The notes under the pieces: model-generated | The model's database searches: none | What the model was told of the DNA's origin: nothing | The model's input: only the letters and a program-made list of their open reading frames with translations | Made by a program: the position numbers and the translations under genes | Shown here: positions 8,970 through 21,387 of the stretch, piece after piece | Layout of the letters: each line of letters begins with the position of its first letter | Numbering within the stretch: the first letter of the stretch is position 1 | DNA from: Thozetella sp. PMI_491 | Taxonomy: Eukaryota > Ascomycota > Sordariomycetes > Chaetosphaeriales > Chaetosphaeriaceae | Length of the DNA: 64,000 nt | Assembly: GCA_021432635.1 (NCBI GenBank) | Contig: MU270100.1 | Span: 124,001 to 188,000 of the forward strand | Direction: 5' to 3'

Positions 8970-10809
8970 ATGGCGACAGACGTTATCGATCCAAACCAGC
9001 CCATGCCGGCAACCATGGACAATGAAAGCACCACGATGCGTGCTGAGACAAGTGGCATTTCTGTCCAGCCAGAACCTTCCAAGCCCGAGCCTGGAACAGA
9101 TATCCCTGCTGCAGGGGGAGGCGAAGAAAAGCTTGCGTCGGTGCTAGAAGATGAAGCCATTGAGTACCCCGAAGGTGTACGGCTGCTGGTCATTGTTATA
9201 GCCCTCATATTGACTATGGTCCTGGTTTCCCTCGACGAGGTTAGTAGCAACAGCATTCTGCCGTTCGTTGTAGCTTTGATCTGACATCTGGCCCCAGACA
9301 ATCCTTGGTACGGCGATTCCGAAGATCACAGATGAATTCAAGGGCCTGGACAAAGTGACCTGGTATGGTTCGGCCTACCTCATGACGTCGGGTGGTTTGA
9401 TACCAACCTGGGGAAAAATTTACACTGTCTTCCCTATCAAGATAAGCTTTATGTGCGCGATCTTGATTTTCGAGGTCGGGAGTTTGGTATGCGGCCTTGC
9501 ACCGTCCGCAAACATCTTGATTGTGGGCCGCGCGATTGCAGGCATTGGCGGTGCCGGCCTTGGAGCCGGGGCCATGACCATCGTCGGACTCGCTACCAAG
9601 CCCCAGAAGAGGCCGTTATATGCAGGGATCGTCGGTTCGACATATGGAATATCCGCGGTGTGCGGTCCTCTCATCGGAGGAGCCTTCACGGACCATCTCT
9701 CATGGCGCTGGTGCTTCTACATCAACCTGCCCATAGGTGCTCTCGCGGCACTTATCATCTTTTTCTTCTTCCAGGCGCCTCTAGCAGCCGCCAGGGAAAA
9801 GACAAGCCTTAAAGAAAAGATTCTGCACATGGACCTGGGTGGAGCTGCTCTTATCATGGGCGGTACCATCATGTTCACTCTAGCCATGCAATATGGAGGC
9901 CAGACGAAACCTTGGAACAGCGGCACCGTTCTTGGCTTGCTTGTGGGATCAGTCGTTGTCTTCATCACCTTTGCCGGGTGGGAGATGTGGCTAAAGGAGC
10001 GCGCCATGATTGTTCCACGCGTGGTTCGGAACCGAGCCATTGGCGTAACCGCCATCTACCAGTTCTTCTTCGCCGGCTCGTACTTTATCGCTCTTTACTA
10101 CTTGCCGGTATTCTTCCAGAGCATCGACGACGTCAGTCCTGTTGAATCTGGTATTCGCAACCTACCGCTCGTCTTCGGGGATACGTTTGCCAACGTCGCT
10201 GTGGGCTTCATCGTGTCCAAAACCGGCCATGCCGTTCCTTGCATGGCTTTGGGTGCTGCCTCCGCAACAATTGCGTCGGGCTTGTTTTACACTCTCACTT
10301 CCAGCACCTCGACTGGCGGCTGGGTTGGATATCAGCTGCTCGGAGGTTTCGGCTGGGGTTTCTCGTGGTTGAATGCCATCTCCGTCGCCCAGGCCCACGC
10401 TGCCACGGCTGACTTGCCTTTGGCCACTTCCGTTATTCTGGGTAAGATTCTATCGCCGACACTCCCTGGTGGCAAGACTAATAGTGCATTTGCAGTTTCA
10501 CAAACTCTTGGCGGCGCGTTCGGGTTGTCAGCAGCGCAGTCTGCGTTCGTTAATAAGCTTGTGAGCAGCTTGGCAGCTAACGCTCCAGACGTCGACACCG
10601 CGACTATAGTTGCGACAGGAGCTACAGAATTTCGAAAGGTATTTGCACCCGAACAGATCCCAAGGATCATTCAGGCATACCAGGATGGTTTGTATGTCGT
10701 TTTTATTATTATCACTGCTTTTGTCGGCTTTTCCTTCTTCCTCAACTTGTTCAACAACTGGAAGAGACTTTATAGGGATAAGGTTAGCGACAGTTCCAAT
10801 GCTGGTTAA
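8970..10809 (+). CDS. MFS efflux transporter, DHA2 (14-TM) type
   Basis: Model: join(8970..9239, 9298..10441, 10496..10809), 575 aa. Intron 1 (58 bp, GTTAGT..CCCCAG) joins VSLDE to [14 protein letters not shown]. Intron 2 (54 bp, GTAAGA..TTGCAG) restores [10 protein letters not shown]; it is a multiple of three with no stop, so retention would leave the frame open. After an acidic cytosolic N-terminus (about 80 aa) come many hydrophobic segments. Family motifs include [45 protein letters not shown] and QTLGGAF. Length and motifs fit the drug:H+ antiporter-2 / toxin-efflux group, which export fungal metabolites across the plasma membrane. Its place near the PKS suggests product export or self-protection; cluster membership is inferred. 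Confidence 0.93.
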
Positions 10810-13800
10810 TGGAGAAAGAAAATGCTGTATAGACATTTCCTTAGATACCATGTCAGTTAATAGAAGACTTAGATAAGGAATATGTGTGCTGTATTGCCGG
10901 AAGCCTCTTAGTTGGTTGGGCTTCTACTAATAAGCCCACTGCTAAATCTACCTCTTAATCGTACTGATGCTTAAACAATAGTGATTTCTTGCTCCGGCAC
11001 GTCAATCAACTACTCTGATACGTCTTCCGTCCACGCCAGACCAAGTTGGCCAAATAAGTTCCCGTCCATCCCGGAAAGTCCTAGGATCATAGCATATTGT
11101 CTGCTTTTCGCTTCTCAACTAGCTTTTGGCAGTGTTGTGCCAAAGTATAGACAGGGCGTGTAAGTAGAAAAGTTGGACGGCGTATGCTGCTTTGAGGCAC
11201 ATATAGGTTTCCTTCTCGCTCCGACATGAAGACAATTCGGAATGAACTTCCACTTACTACCGTTTCCAAGCTTGTAGTCTTGAAAGTGCAAAGGATTTTG
11301 ACATTCCGGCAGGACATCGGTCATCCTGCCTCTGACTCGCAAGGAGCCGCTTGCTACTTTTCCGAAAGGAGTGAGACCCGGGAGCTCGCGCCGTGCGTCG
11401 AGAACTGTAACGCCTGTAGTAAAGATTGTGTTGAGGTAATCTAATTGATACTATACACATTGAAAGATTGCAACTTATGTCCACTTTGGTAGGGGCACTA
11501 TTTAGGAGGGGAGTATCTACCTCGGCCTCGAAGGTCATGCTCACAAATCAGGTCTGGGTTGGAAAAATGAGCCACCATTAACATGACAAATCTGCAAAAT
11601 CGACAATCATTTCGTCGGAGGGCCTGCAGCATTATCGTCCCCTCCGGTCGGGGCAGGAAATTGTGAATTGAACCAAGTCCAGGTCGTGACAGACTCGGCA
11701 TGGTCGCGTCTTTCGCAGCTTTCTTGCCCACCGAGAAAGAGAGACACTTGCTTATGGGATGGCCGAATGCTTGAGAGGCATCATTTGGGAAGGCTGCAGG
11801 CACATGGTTTCTACTGCAGGGTCAGAAGCGGCCAACCACTTCGGTCAAAGTTTGATGCTATATAGCATACTATATCCCATAACTGCATAACACGTGATCC
11901 AGTAACCATGACTACCTAGGTAGGTATATTTGTGCCTGGTACGGAGTAGGACCCTGACAATTTAGTTTTAGTATCGCAATGAGATTGCGATAATGGCCAT
12001 GGACAGCCATGCCGCCCTATGCTCAATGGAGCGGATAGTGGCTGCGATGCTGGACATTACTTCAGCATCTGTTTGCGCTGCACTCTCGCTATATAGCATC
12101 TGTTTCACCTTGCAGGGACAACCATGTCAGCGCAATGGTCTGGTCGACATAAAGATTGGATTTTGTTCTGTTGTCAGCCTTTGCCAGGTTGCGGGGCCAA
12201 CCTTGTAGCCCTATTATAGAGCTAACCTGCGCGAGCTCCGGACATAAACAGTTGTACTAGGCGTGCTTCGTTCGTCGAGTCTCAGTTAGATAGGAATACA
12301 AAGTTAAGCGTTGGAGATGCTTCATTCAAATAACAATGTCGTTTCAATGGTATAGGTTTCTGTTATTGTCACATATTCCTTACTCTATCCATGTCGCATG
12401 GCTGAAACTATTGAGCTGGCTTGTATAGTATCCGAATCAGAACTTGTTGCGTCGAGGAGCTCAACCGGCGGTCGAGAATATTTCTTTGGAACCCTTTCAG
12501 GTAATGGAGAAGAACAAAGCGGGAGTCGGGGAGGGGAAGCACGACGCGATTGTAGCACGGCTTTGTTCGTGTCGGTTTGGTGGCTAGCTAAAGGCAAAAG
12601 AAACATCGCGATTGCACTTGCACTTCGTCATCCGGAACGGACCGAAAAGCTCCACCACGAGGAATTTCTTTCAAGCGGTCAAAGTTTGCGTGGGTAGAGG
12701 CTTGCCCACTAGAGGATCCGACTTCCCTGGTGTTGGGCAGTGTGTTGCTAGAGATCGCATCACAGTTGCTCTACCTGTAGCTAGGTCTTTCCACCCCGTT
12801 CTAGGTAGCGTGGACGGTTCTGACGAGTGTGTGACACAATTCGCGGCAAATAGGCGCCTCGACCTCGAGGGTTGTCGGGTAGATTCGATAATTCCTGGCC
12901 TAGCATCTATCTCAATGGTGAATATTTGGGAAAGTCCAGCCGTAGCGTCTGCCGACCGCGGCGAGTGTCCGCCCCAAGATCACATGAGATGATTAGCGGG
13001 AAGAGATATCGCACCACTCGGACACGTAGCTCGAAGGACATGGCGTCTTTCGCTATTATGAACCAAGTGCTCCTGCTAGCGGCCGCTGTCTATCAATTTA
13101 TTGGGTGAACAAAATTGGGTTATCCTCCTTCAAGCTGGGCGTTTTCACACCCCGCATGGCATGGTATTGTTCGCAGATGGCTACTACGGCGTCCTCCAGC
13201 TCTCTAGTTCGGTATCGGGATCGCAAGTTCGTATGCCCCGGGTCTAGTCGAATCGTGTTCCCAAGTTGGCAAGTACTTTACTTGGCAGGGAGTGGGGCCA
13301 TCGGGGAAAGCTAGACCCCGACCCCGGTTCCCGCCCGAGTGCCCTAATCGATCGTAGAGGGAGGTCACGAGAGTAGCTCTAGATAGAGGGGCTAAGTATG
13401 AGTAGCTAGGTCTTGCCTCCGACGCCATTGGCAGCTTGCGATATTTAATTGAGAAATACAGAAGTCTTGAGTGCATATGGGCGGGTTGTTTTTCTCAAAT
13501 TTCGACAGGAATTCCCGTGTCATTGGAGTTGAGGAGAAATATCTCGTACCATAAGCAACCCCTGATTTCCTCCCGCAGTGAGGCTGAGCAAGGTAATATG
13601 CTCGAGCCCAGGGCTACCTTACCCACCTGTCCATACTCTAAAATACGGGAAACAGGGGCTCATGGCGAAATGAGATCATCCACGCCCGACGGTAAGGCAC
13701 TGGAAGATGTCAACAGACCCACATCCCTTTAAACGGCCCTGAGGGTCTAGAACCCGGCTGCAGCTGCGTTCGTACACTAAACCCAACCGGCAGATAGCCT

Positions 13801-16059
13801 GGTCGGGTCCCTTCAGTGATTTGCTAGCCGCCCGCCTGCAACACAACATCTCAGCCCGGGGCGTTCCTCCCGAGTTGCAACGGCCACGTCAGCCGGCCAA
13901 AGATGGAAGTCGTGCCAGCCTAGTCCCAATGCGTCCCCAACTCGCGAGCAGCTGGGTTCGTGTTCTGCGACGGGCCGTTGGTATGGAACAAAGATGGAGC
14001 GGCAAGTCGAACGTCTCACATGTGGGACAGTCTACCTCCAGGCCCTCAGTACGAAAGCCCGGCAGTGAAAATCCTGTAGAGGACAAGGTCCTTATTTCAG
14101 ACGCCATTGCTTCCTTAGTCTGGGGCACTCGGCAGACAATGTGCGAAGAACCACGCATATGTGAACCAGCGCGAATGGTGATGCAAATCGCGACCACCTG
14201 TCTTGAATTTGCAACTTCTTTGTGGTTTTTACGACTTTTGCGAGTCACCGGCAGCCTCGGATGTAAAATGAAGGAATCTGCGTCGCACAAGTGACTCACC
14301 GTGTTGGGAGGAAACACGGTACCACGAGCTGAGAAGATAAGCCCCGGCGAAACGTTGATTTTTTTTTTTCAGCACCATCGCCCGGGACATTAAGGTTAAG
14401 CAGGCCAAAATGCCTAATAGCTAACCTTATCTTACCCAGCCCGGCTCGCTCTATCCTATGAGGCATCTAGTCGTGGTACATACCTAGCTGGCTGGCGTTT
14501 CGGCAGTGCTGGGCAGCTAGGCTCTATGTGCATTGCCGTAGGATCGAGAGTGGCAATTATGATCGAGATGATCAAGGGGCCTGACTTGCTTCAAGGACCA
14601 TACATACCTATAGGCGCATCTGGGTACATAGGCAGTATCTGTCGCTTACCTGCAGCCTCAAAAATTAATGGAGCCATGGCCTTCTGCGGGTTTGTCGCGC
14701 TCGTGCATCAAACCGTTCCCCCATTACCACGCCAATGGCCACGATGAAGTTGGCTGCGAGGGCATATGGACATTGCTGCAGGGCGCCAAGGTTCTTTATA
14801 TGCGAAACGTTCGATTTCCTGTGCGAAGTATAGGATCAACTCGAGTAATATGGAGTGCGCCCATGTGCGGGATCCTCCTGGTTTTGCCAATGCGATCGAC
14901 ACTTCCTTCGTCCTCCTAGAATCCACCGGTTCTTGTGCTGTGGCGGAGCGGCCAGTGCAGACACTACATGGGGCTACCGGTATCTTGTGCAATTTCTCCT
15001 TTTCGAATGGGATAATTAGGGCCGGTGTAAACACAAGCGAGGAAGGGAAGGTGACGTCCGGGCGGCTGGCGTTCATAGCTACTCCGATATCTATTCTCTG
15101 CAACGTCGACGGCGACGGAGGGGCAATAGGGCTGAGCGGGCGGCGCAACGGAGCGGTCTTGGGCCGCCAGCTGTCGGGATTCGGTGCCAACGAGGCCCGG
15201 GCCCCCCAGGAGGCGTTTCTTGGCACCTATCGAATCAGAAGATTACGACGCCGTGGCGCCCCAGCCACTGGCCCAGGGCAACAATCCACACACGGTGCCG
15301 CAGCTTAGGGGCGGGATCGCACGCGGCCGTGGCTCCCCTGATTGGCAGCCGGTGCGTGAAACCAGTGGCTCCCAGCGGCGAGCACGAGCGCGGGACGTCG
15401 CCCTTTCTCGCACGGCGAGAGGCGGCGCGAGGGTTCGGCCTCGCGGTTAGGGGCCGTGCTTTTTGGCTTTTGGGGCAAACACGGCGCGGCGCAGAGCCAA
15501 GTGCCAATCTCGGAGCCTGGAACTTTTCTGCCGCCATTCCTCTTCGGGGGCTAATCAGCCCTGGCCCCGGGAGCGGGCAGTGCACCGCGAACGACGGGGG
15601 GGGGGGGGGGGTTGTTTTCTGGTGCCCATTCGACCAAACAATCCGAAGCCTTCTGGGGGTCTGGCCCACCCGGAACTGAACTAGAAGTGGGTGCGCCTAT
15701 TGGCAACGCGCACATGCGCGCGTGTGCGGGGCCTTGACAAAGCATACGAATCGAAAGTCTTTTTGATGTCGTGCAAGGTTCGCTCTCCGTACAAATCCCA
15801 AATCCGACCCGCCGTAAACAGGTCGGGCCTTCGCTGCAAGGGACCCCTGTCACTCTGCCCCCCCCAGGCCTTTGAGCTGAATACATATTCTCAGCACACT
15901 TCACCGTCAAACATTGCTGTCCTCAATTCTTACATTTACAGACCCTAGGGCTTGTTCTTCTGTCGCTCCCTCTCCCGCCACCTGCGAACTAATTTCTTCA
16001 TATTTTATTTTATTTTCTTTCGTCGCCACGGTCTCGCTGAGACCACCCGCGAGCCCATC
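10810..16059. other. Gene-poor stretch of about 5.2 kb
   Basis: No open frame shows domain motifs, signal peptide, membrane pattern or exon-like continuity. Frames up to 180 codons exist (for example 14708-15226 minus and 13889-14317 minus), but composition and lack of motifs suggest chance. A CACGTGATC site and ACCTAGGTAGGT simple sequence occur near 11890-11925. From about 15100 the DNA becomes very GC-rich, with a 16-base G run at 15596-15611. The last few hundred bases are probably promoter and 5' UTR of the RTA1 gene. Confidence 0.5.
15596..15611. repeat. G homopolymer (16 nt)
   Basis: An uninterrupted run of 16 G inside a GC-rich stretch. Such runs are prone to length errors in assemblies and to slippage in vivo. 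Confidence 0.9.
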
Positions 16060-17253
16060 ATGATTGACCCGCGAGCGACGACCGTCGTTTACTACCCGTA
16101 CTTCCAGCCATCTGCCCCTGCGGCTGCGGTTGTGTGCGCCCTCTTCGCCATCAGCCTCATTGGGGGTACTTACCAGACGATTCGGGATAAAGCATGGATT
16201 TGGTTCATCATGCTCCTGGCCGTCGCCATGGAGGCTGTTGGTTACGGCGCGAGGATTGCGTCGGCGAACGACGTCACGGCGCGGACCGTCTATGTCATCC
16301 AGTTCTGTCTGATCATCCTGGCCCCGGTTATCATGGCCGGCATCATCTACGTCGTCTTCGGCCGCATCGTCTTCCTCGTTGTCCCGCCTGAGTCCCGCAC
16401 CATCAAGACTCTCTGGGTCCCAGGTACGAATCTCCCCCGGATGCCGCCGAGCGGTGGCTGCTTACCGCCTAAGTACCGTGCACTGACTGACCCAAACTCA
16501 TAGCCCGCTGGCTGACGCTCATCTTCGTCGGCTTCGACATCTTCGCGCTCTTCCTGCAGCTCATTGGTGCCGTCATGCTCTCGAGCACGCAGGTCACGGA
16601 CAGCAACGCTGCCGACAGGCTCAAGACCGGTAAGAACCTGGCGACTGCTGGTGTGTATCTGCAGCTCGCTGCTTTTGGCATCTTCAGCTTCATCGCCGTT
16701 CGCTTCCACTTCGTCTCGAGGAGGTTCATGGGCGGCGACTTCAGCCGCCGCTTCCAGTCTTCCCCGGGCGAGAAGACCGTCCAGCTTCCTGGGTCGAACC
16801 GACGTGTCAACCCGAATTGGCACTTCTTGCTGTATGCCCTCAATGGCTCCTGCGCCATGATTCTCGTAAGTGAATCCGCCGTACCCAAGATCTCAGGACC
16901 TATCGTCTAACTAGAACCCATTAGATCCGATCACTCTACCGTGAGATCGACTTTTCGCTCGGCAAGGGTGGTACCCTCGAGCAGCACGAGTACATGTAAG
17001 CAGACGACCGACTCACCAAGACCGCACCTATGCCTGCTAACATGCTTGCCCTAGTCCCTACATTCTCGATGCCCTACCAATGCTGGTGACCGTCTTCCTG
17101 TACAACATCTGCCCGCCCGGCCAGTACGTGAGCATGGGATGGCGCCAGCCCAAGGCCGAGACCGAGAGGGAGATCCTGCACTCGTCTGACAACAGCGTCA
17201 ACCCAAACGCGAACTCGTACTACATGACCCCCCAGAACCAGAACCCAGTCTGA
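16060..17253 (+). CDS. RTA1-like multi-pass membrane protein
   Basis: Model: join(16060..16423, 16504..16865, 16925..16995, 17055..17253), 331 aa. Introns are 80, 59 and 59 bp, with donors GTACGA, GTAAGT and GTAAGC; the last has a CTAAC branch. Phases join to VPARWLTLIF, AMILIRSLYREID and EYIPYILD. About seven hydrophobic segments are visible, with the family motifs FRxxE-like IRSLYREIDF and EYIPYILDALPM near the C-terminus. RTA1/RTM1/RSB1 proteins are linked to resistance to 7-aminocholesterol, molasses toxins and long-chain bases, and sit in the plasma membrane. The true transport function of most members is unknown. It converges on the tyrosinase gene. Confidence 0.92.
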
Positions 17254-17484
17254 GGAGATTTGCACCGCGTCGATTGTCATTGGGAGTTAGTGGGCGACAC
17301 GGGGAGGTAATTGCCGAGTCATAGACGGATCACCGGATTGGGATCGTTTCATTTTGTTTACTACCCAGGGACCTAGGCCACGGAGCGATGGCCCTTTCTT
17401 TTTATACGCGTTTAAGGATACGGGAGACCAAGATAGACCTTTTAGTAGACCACAAGGGTAGGATCGGATAACCACTATTGCCCC

Positions 17485-18710
17485 TCAAACATAAATATAA
17501 CACAACGGCCCCCCAGTCAGACCCACTGTCGACATGACCTTCGAGATGGTGATGGGTGCCGCGTTAACTGCTAGGTCGATGATGTCATCTAGCGTGCCGT
17601 TCCGGCTCGGCGGGTTATTGTTCAGCGTAATGGTCCCCCCGATCGCCGACGTTCGGGCCTCTGGGTCCTGGTTCTGCCAGATCCACCACGTCCGATCGAT
17701 CTGCGCATGGTGGAGATAGAAGGCGGGGTCACCGGGGCTGGCGAAGATGTCGCCGCCCGGGTCGCCTCCAATGGTGAAGTGTCCCGCCGTGTGGACGCCG
17801 TAGTTGCCGCTTGCGAAGTCGCCCTGCATAACGGTCTGGAAGAACGTGACGTTTGTGTTCTGGACGATCAAGTCGGTGCTGTTCTGATCCGTCGACCAGC
17901 GCGAGCTTGCCCACGAGGTGACGTCTCGCTTGAGGCACCTCGGGTTGTACGCCAGGAGGCCCGGCGCCGGCACGACCTCGGGCTCCGCAAGGGTTGGCGA
18001 TATGGGCCCGAGATTGACTGTCATGTTGGCGAAAGGCCCCGTTTCGACGCAGCCGCCGCCGTCTCCAGGCGGAATGCAGTTCAAGCCCGTGGGAAGGGCG
18101 TTGGTGCAATTATGCGGCTCAAACACGCCGTTCCCAGACATTGACGTCGCGCTGCCGTCAAAGACGGGCGAGTTAACGGGGTCGAAGGCATATTTTCCCC
18201 AGTTCCAATAGGGCTGGTAGCCTTTGTAGCCACACTCGTTGCGAAGTGTCTGCTCGTAGGTCCAGGTGAAGTACCGATGCCACGAGAGGAAGTTCGCCGT
18301 CCCGTGAATCGTGAGCGTCTGGTTGATATGGACGGCAACGAAGTCATCGTAGCGCGTCTTCGCGCCCGGCGCCTCTTCACTGGTGAACTTGGAGGGCTTC
18401 GACATGAGGCACTTGACAGCATTGGTATATGCTATTCTCTCCGCAGCGGAGAGTGAACTCCTTGGTGGATGTCAGGACCTCGTCGTGAAGAAGGCAGCGG
18501 AGGAACATACCACTCGCGGCGGATTGCCACCGTATCCAAGGTGCATTGATTGCCTGCCTGGTTGTGCTCCAGCGCGTACTTTGTGAGCTTCGCAAGGGCT
18601 CCCGCCGCCAAAACGTCCGTTTTCACCGTCGAGGCCGCCTTGTAGCCGCTCGCGGCCCCCGAGATGCCGAGCAGCACGAGCGCGCCGAGCTGAAGCTGAT
18701 TGAAAAGCAT
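17485..18710 (-). CDS. Secreted tyrosinase (type-3 copper oxidase)
   Basis: Model: complement(join(17485..18460, 18511..18710)), 391 aa. The 50-bp intron (GTATGT..CCAAG) joins RREW to SSLSAAERIAYTNAVKCLM. The start at 18710 gives a signal peptide (MLFNQLQLGALVLLGISGAASG). The CuA region has VAVHINQT and HGTANFLSWHRYF; CuB has HTAGHFTIGGDPGG and DPAFYLHHAQIDR, so the six copper-ligand histidines appear present. The enzyme should oxidise mono- or diphenols to quinones (melanin-type or tailoring chemistry) outside the cell or in the secretory path. It is shorter than melanin tyrosinases that carry a removable C-terminal lid. A TATATAT stretch lies near 18815-18828, about 110 bp upstream. Confidence 0.93.
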
Positions 18711-20061
18711 ATTGCCGTATGTTTGGGCTGAGATTACGAACCGAGGGGCTTGCGGCTCACAAAACCTTGAAGGAGGAGGAACGGGCACATGCCGAAAATC
18801 GGACAACACGAGGTCCAAATATATATAGACTTGGGCGGTCTCATTGCAGCTCTTGGTGGATACGTGGTTGAGCTCCCTGCTTCCTGACTTATTGTGAGCG
18901 TGGCACCAAGCCAGATGTAGGGAACTATTGATCCAGGGGTTCGGGTGGTGCGTTGCGACGAGTGGGCCGGCAATCCCCCAGGGGTAAGCAGATGTTACCC
19001 TGCCGCAGGGCGCCTTGCCGGACTTGGGCGATACCGATACCTACACCCAACCGCAGCAAAGCACGACACGGGAGCCTCGAGGGTATAGTGGCCGTCCCTA
19101 GTTATTTTGCAACGCCAGGCCGGGCCTCGGCAGCACTAGTCCTTCGCCACGCATGAACGGAACCGACGGCAGATAGGCTTGAGGCCCTAGCATCCCAACA
19201 GCATAAACCCGATGTCTTGCATCCCTGGAGCGCTATTGGGGCCGGTTGGTGGGTTCATACGAGGAATCAGGTCCGGTCTGGAGCTCGTGTAATAGAATTT
19301 CCAAGAGTCCGACCTGGAACGGCGCCTTTGGGCCGTAAAGGAGGACATAGGCGCACAGAGGCAAAAAACGTTAATTAATGTGGATTTCCTCTAAGTACCC
19401 TTACACAAGCAACATAATGAAGAGCAAGCGAGGTCGGTCAAAAGTCTGTGTAACCCTCGCTGCTTATGTCGTCATCTCAAATATATATACTCCTATCCGC
19501 ATCTGGCAGGAGCCACAAGTTACGAGGTGAGGCATACTCAAACCTCACCCGATTGAGGCCAATGCTTCATTCTCCTGTCGCCCCACGACTTTGCCTTGCC
19601 ATCATCGCCCCTTAGCAATTCGTACACTCGTGTCTGTCCCTCTAAATAGATCACTCTTGACAGTTGACTCCTCGTGTGTCGCTAAGGAGAGCACCCGAGA
19701 TACCCTAGGCCCACGGGGAGGCACAACGCAGGGTTTCTAGACACTCGAACAGGTGAAGCCGGGTCTTTATTTAATATCGTGCTTATCGAGCCCTCTGCCT
19801 CGTCTTGTGCTGCTGCGTCGCTTGACACTTGTCCCGCGCCACGGGCATACCTATCCGAGACACCCACTGACCCAGAGCAGCATGCGGCTGTCGTATTTAG
19901 CCAAACACAGCAGTTACCGACGTTGGGGTCCATGCTGGTGCGGTAGCTCTGAGGGCGGGCCTATACCTTGCTATCTTATTTTGGCAAATGCATGTACCCA
20001 AGCTGTCGGGTTCTGCCCCAATGCTTCCCCTCCGTCAATTTCATTTTTGTCGCACAACGAA
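18711..20061. other. Intergenic, no gene seen
   Basis: Holds the tyrosinase promoter on its left side and the 3' flank of the isochorismatase-like gene on its right. No frame shows recognisable protein features. A 289-codon plus-strand frame (19753-20622) is mostly antisense to the next gene and is rejected. Confidence 0.5.
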
Positions 20062-20664
20062 TCACGAGTCGACATCCTGCCGGCCAGCATCCGAGCGGGT
20101 TGCGAACGTGACATCGGAAGCAGATGCGCAAATCTCAACCTCGTCGCCGAGAGACCACTCCGCCACCCTAGAAGCCATGGAAGCAGGAACAGGCTGGGAC
20201 CCCGGACCCGCGGGGACGTCGTAGGTAGCATGCGCGTCATGGGGCAGGAGCACGCGGTAGCCATGATGCATCGCTCCGCGAGCGGTCGCCGCCACGCACA
20301 TCTCGGATGCCAATCCACAGAACGCAAGTGTTTGTATGCCCATAGATTTGAGCAGGCTGTCCAGGCTGGTCCCGTCGAAGCCGTCATCCTTCGTCTTTCT
20401 TACGACTGCTTCTGTCGGCTGTGGGGTGAAATAAAGCTCCCAGCCCGGCCGAAGCGGCTCGTCTGCTGCGCCTTTTGGGCCGTCGTTCTGGAGAAAGATG
20501 ATTGGGGCATTTGCACTCCGGGCGGAAGCAAGCAAATGGCCCACGGTCGATATGACCCGCGAGGATTCGGGTACAGCGTTGGGGCCTTCTACAAATGCCA
20601 CCTGGACGTCAACAATAATTAGAGCGTCCGCGATGCGGGCCGGATCGCTGCAATTGTTTTCCAT
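20062..20664 (-). CDS. Isochorismatase-like cysteine hydrolase
   Basis: Single exon, 200 aa from ATG at 20664 (MENNCSDPARIADALIIVD). The catalytic triad of the family is visible: Asp19 in IIVDVQ, a Lys around 90 in RKTKDD, and Cys123 in GLASEMCVAATARGA. Length matches stand-alone members (about 180-210 aa). The frame stays open upstream to 20847, giving 61 extra Ser/Arg-rich residues; this could be a targeting peptide or 5' UTR, and I prefer the shorter form. Family members hydrolyse isochorismate, nicotinamide or other amides. The substrate cannot be fixed, and true isochorismate hydrolysis is not implied. Confidence 0.87.
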   Translation of the reverse strand: MENNCSDPARIADALIIVDVQVAFVEGPNAVPESSRVISTVGHLLASARSANAPIIFLQNDGPKGAADEPLRPGWELYFTPQPTEAVVRKTKDDGFDGTSLDSLLKSMGIQTLAFCGLASEMCVAATARGAMHHGYRVLLPHDAHATYDVPAGPGSQPVPASMASRVAEWSLGDEVEICASASDVTFATRSDAGRQDVDS

Positions 20665-21387
20665 GAAGTCGGGGGTGGTTGCGGCTTTTTGCGGAATCCG
20701 TCCCAGGCTCGCCCGGCTACTGTGCAAGTTTATGAAGCTGGCTCGTCGCCTGATAATCCTGTGACTGAGAGGTGCGGTGATTGTGCTGCCGCAAATGAGA
20801 AACGGACGCGGAAGAAATTGGGACCCCACGTCAGTTGGTAGCGACACGTGTTAGACTATTCGCAGGCAGTAAGACCGGCGGCAAAATTCCCGTTAGCTCT
20901 CATCGGTCTTGCAGGTCCTGTTGTCCCGATCTAGCTAGTTCCCCGAGCGCGATTGTTGCACAGAGATTATCGTCATTTTCACCCGGCGGGAACCCATGTC
21001 ATTGCAGCCACCAGCATATCGGACACACTAACCGCTCCACGGAATATTTCGGTCTGACGCTCATGATCACTCCATCGAGTCTCGGACGCCCGAAAGAGCA
21101 AAGAAAACAAGGTTTTTGTTGCAAGATGCTGATGCGCGTCGTTTATGGCCATGCAACGAAGTCACTCACTTGCCATGCAGGGATATTTGCCATTTTCCCC
21201 CACCGGTTGTATTTTCAGTAGCATCGAGGTATTCATCCGTATGGAAATATATTTCCGCGAAGCACAAGTTGGCCCGCTTCTTCCGCGACTTGCTTATAGC
21301 TGCCACTCGCGGGGCCTCCGCCGCTTTTCTGCGGTTGGATGAATGCACTGCCTGAGTTTTGAAGTGCACGAAAACAACAGAGCGACA
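20665..21387. promoter_or_regulatory. Divergent intergenic region between isochorismatase-like gene and GH43
   Basis: No independent gene is seen. The two flanking genes are transcribed away from each other, so both promoters must lie here. The upstream extension of the isochorismatase frame (20665-20847) overlaps it. Confidence 0.5.

Noticed and set aside
19753-20622. 289-codon plus-strand frame
   Set aside because: Mostly antisense to the isochorismatase-like gene, whose catalytic residues are clear; no motif of its own.
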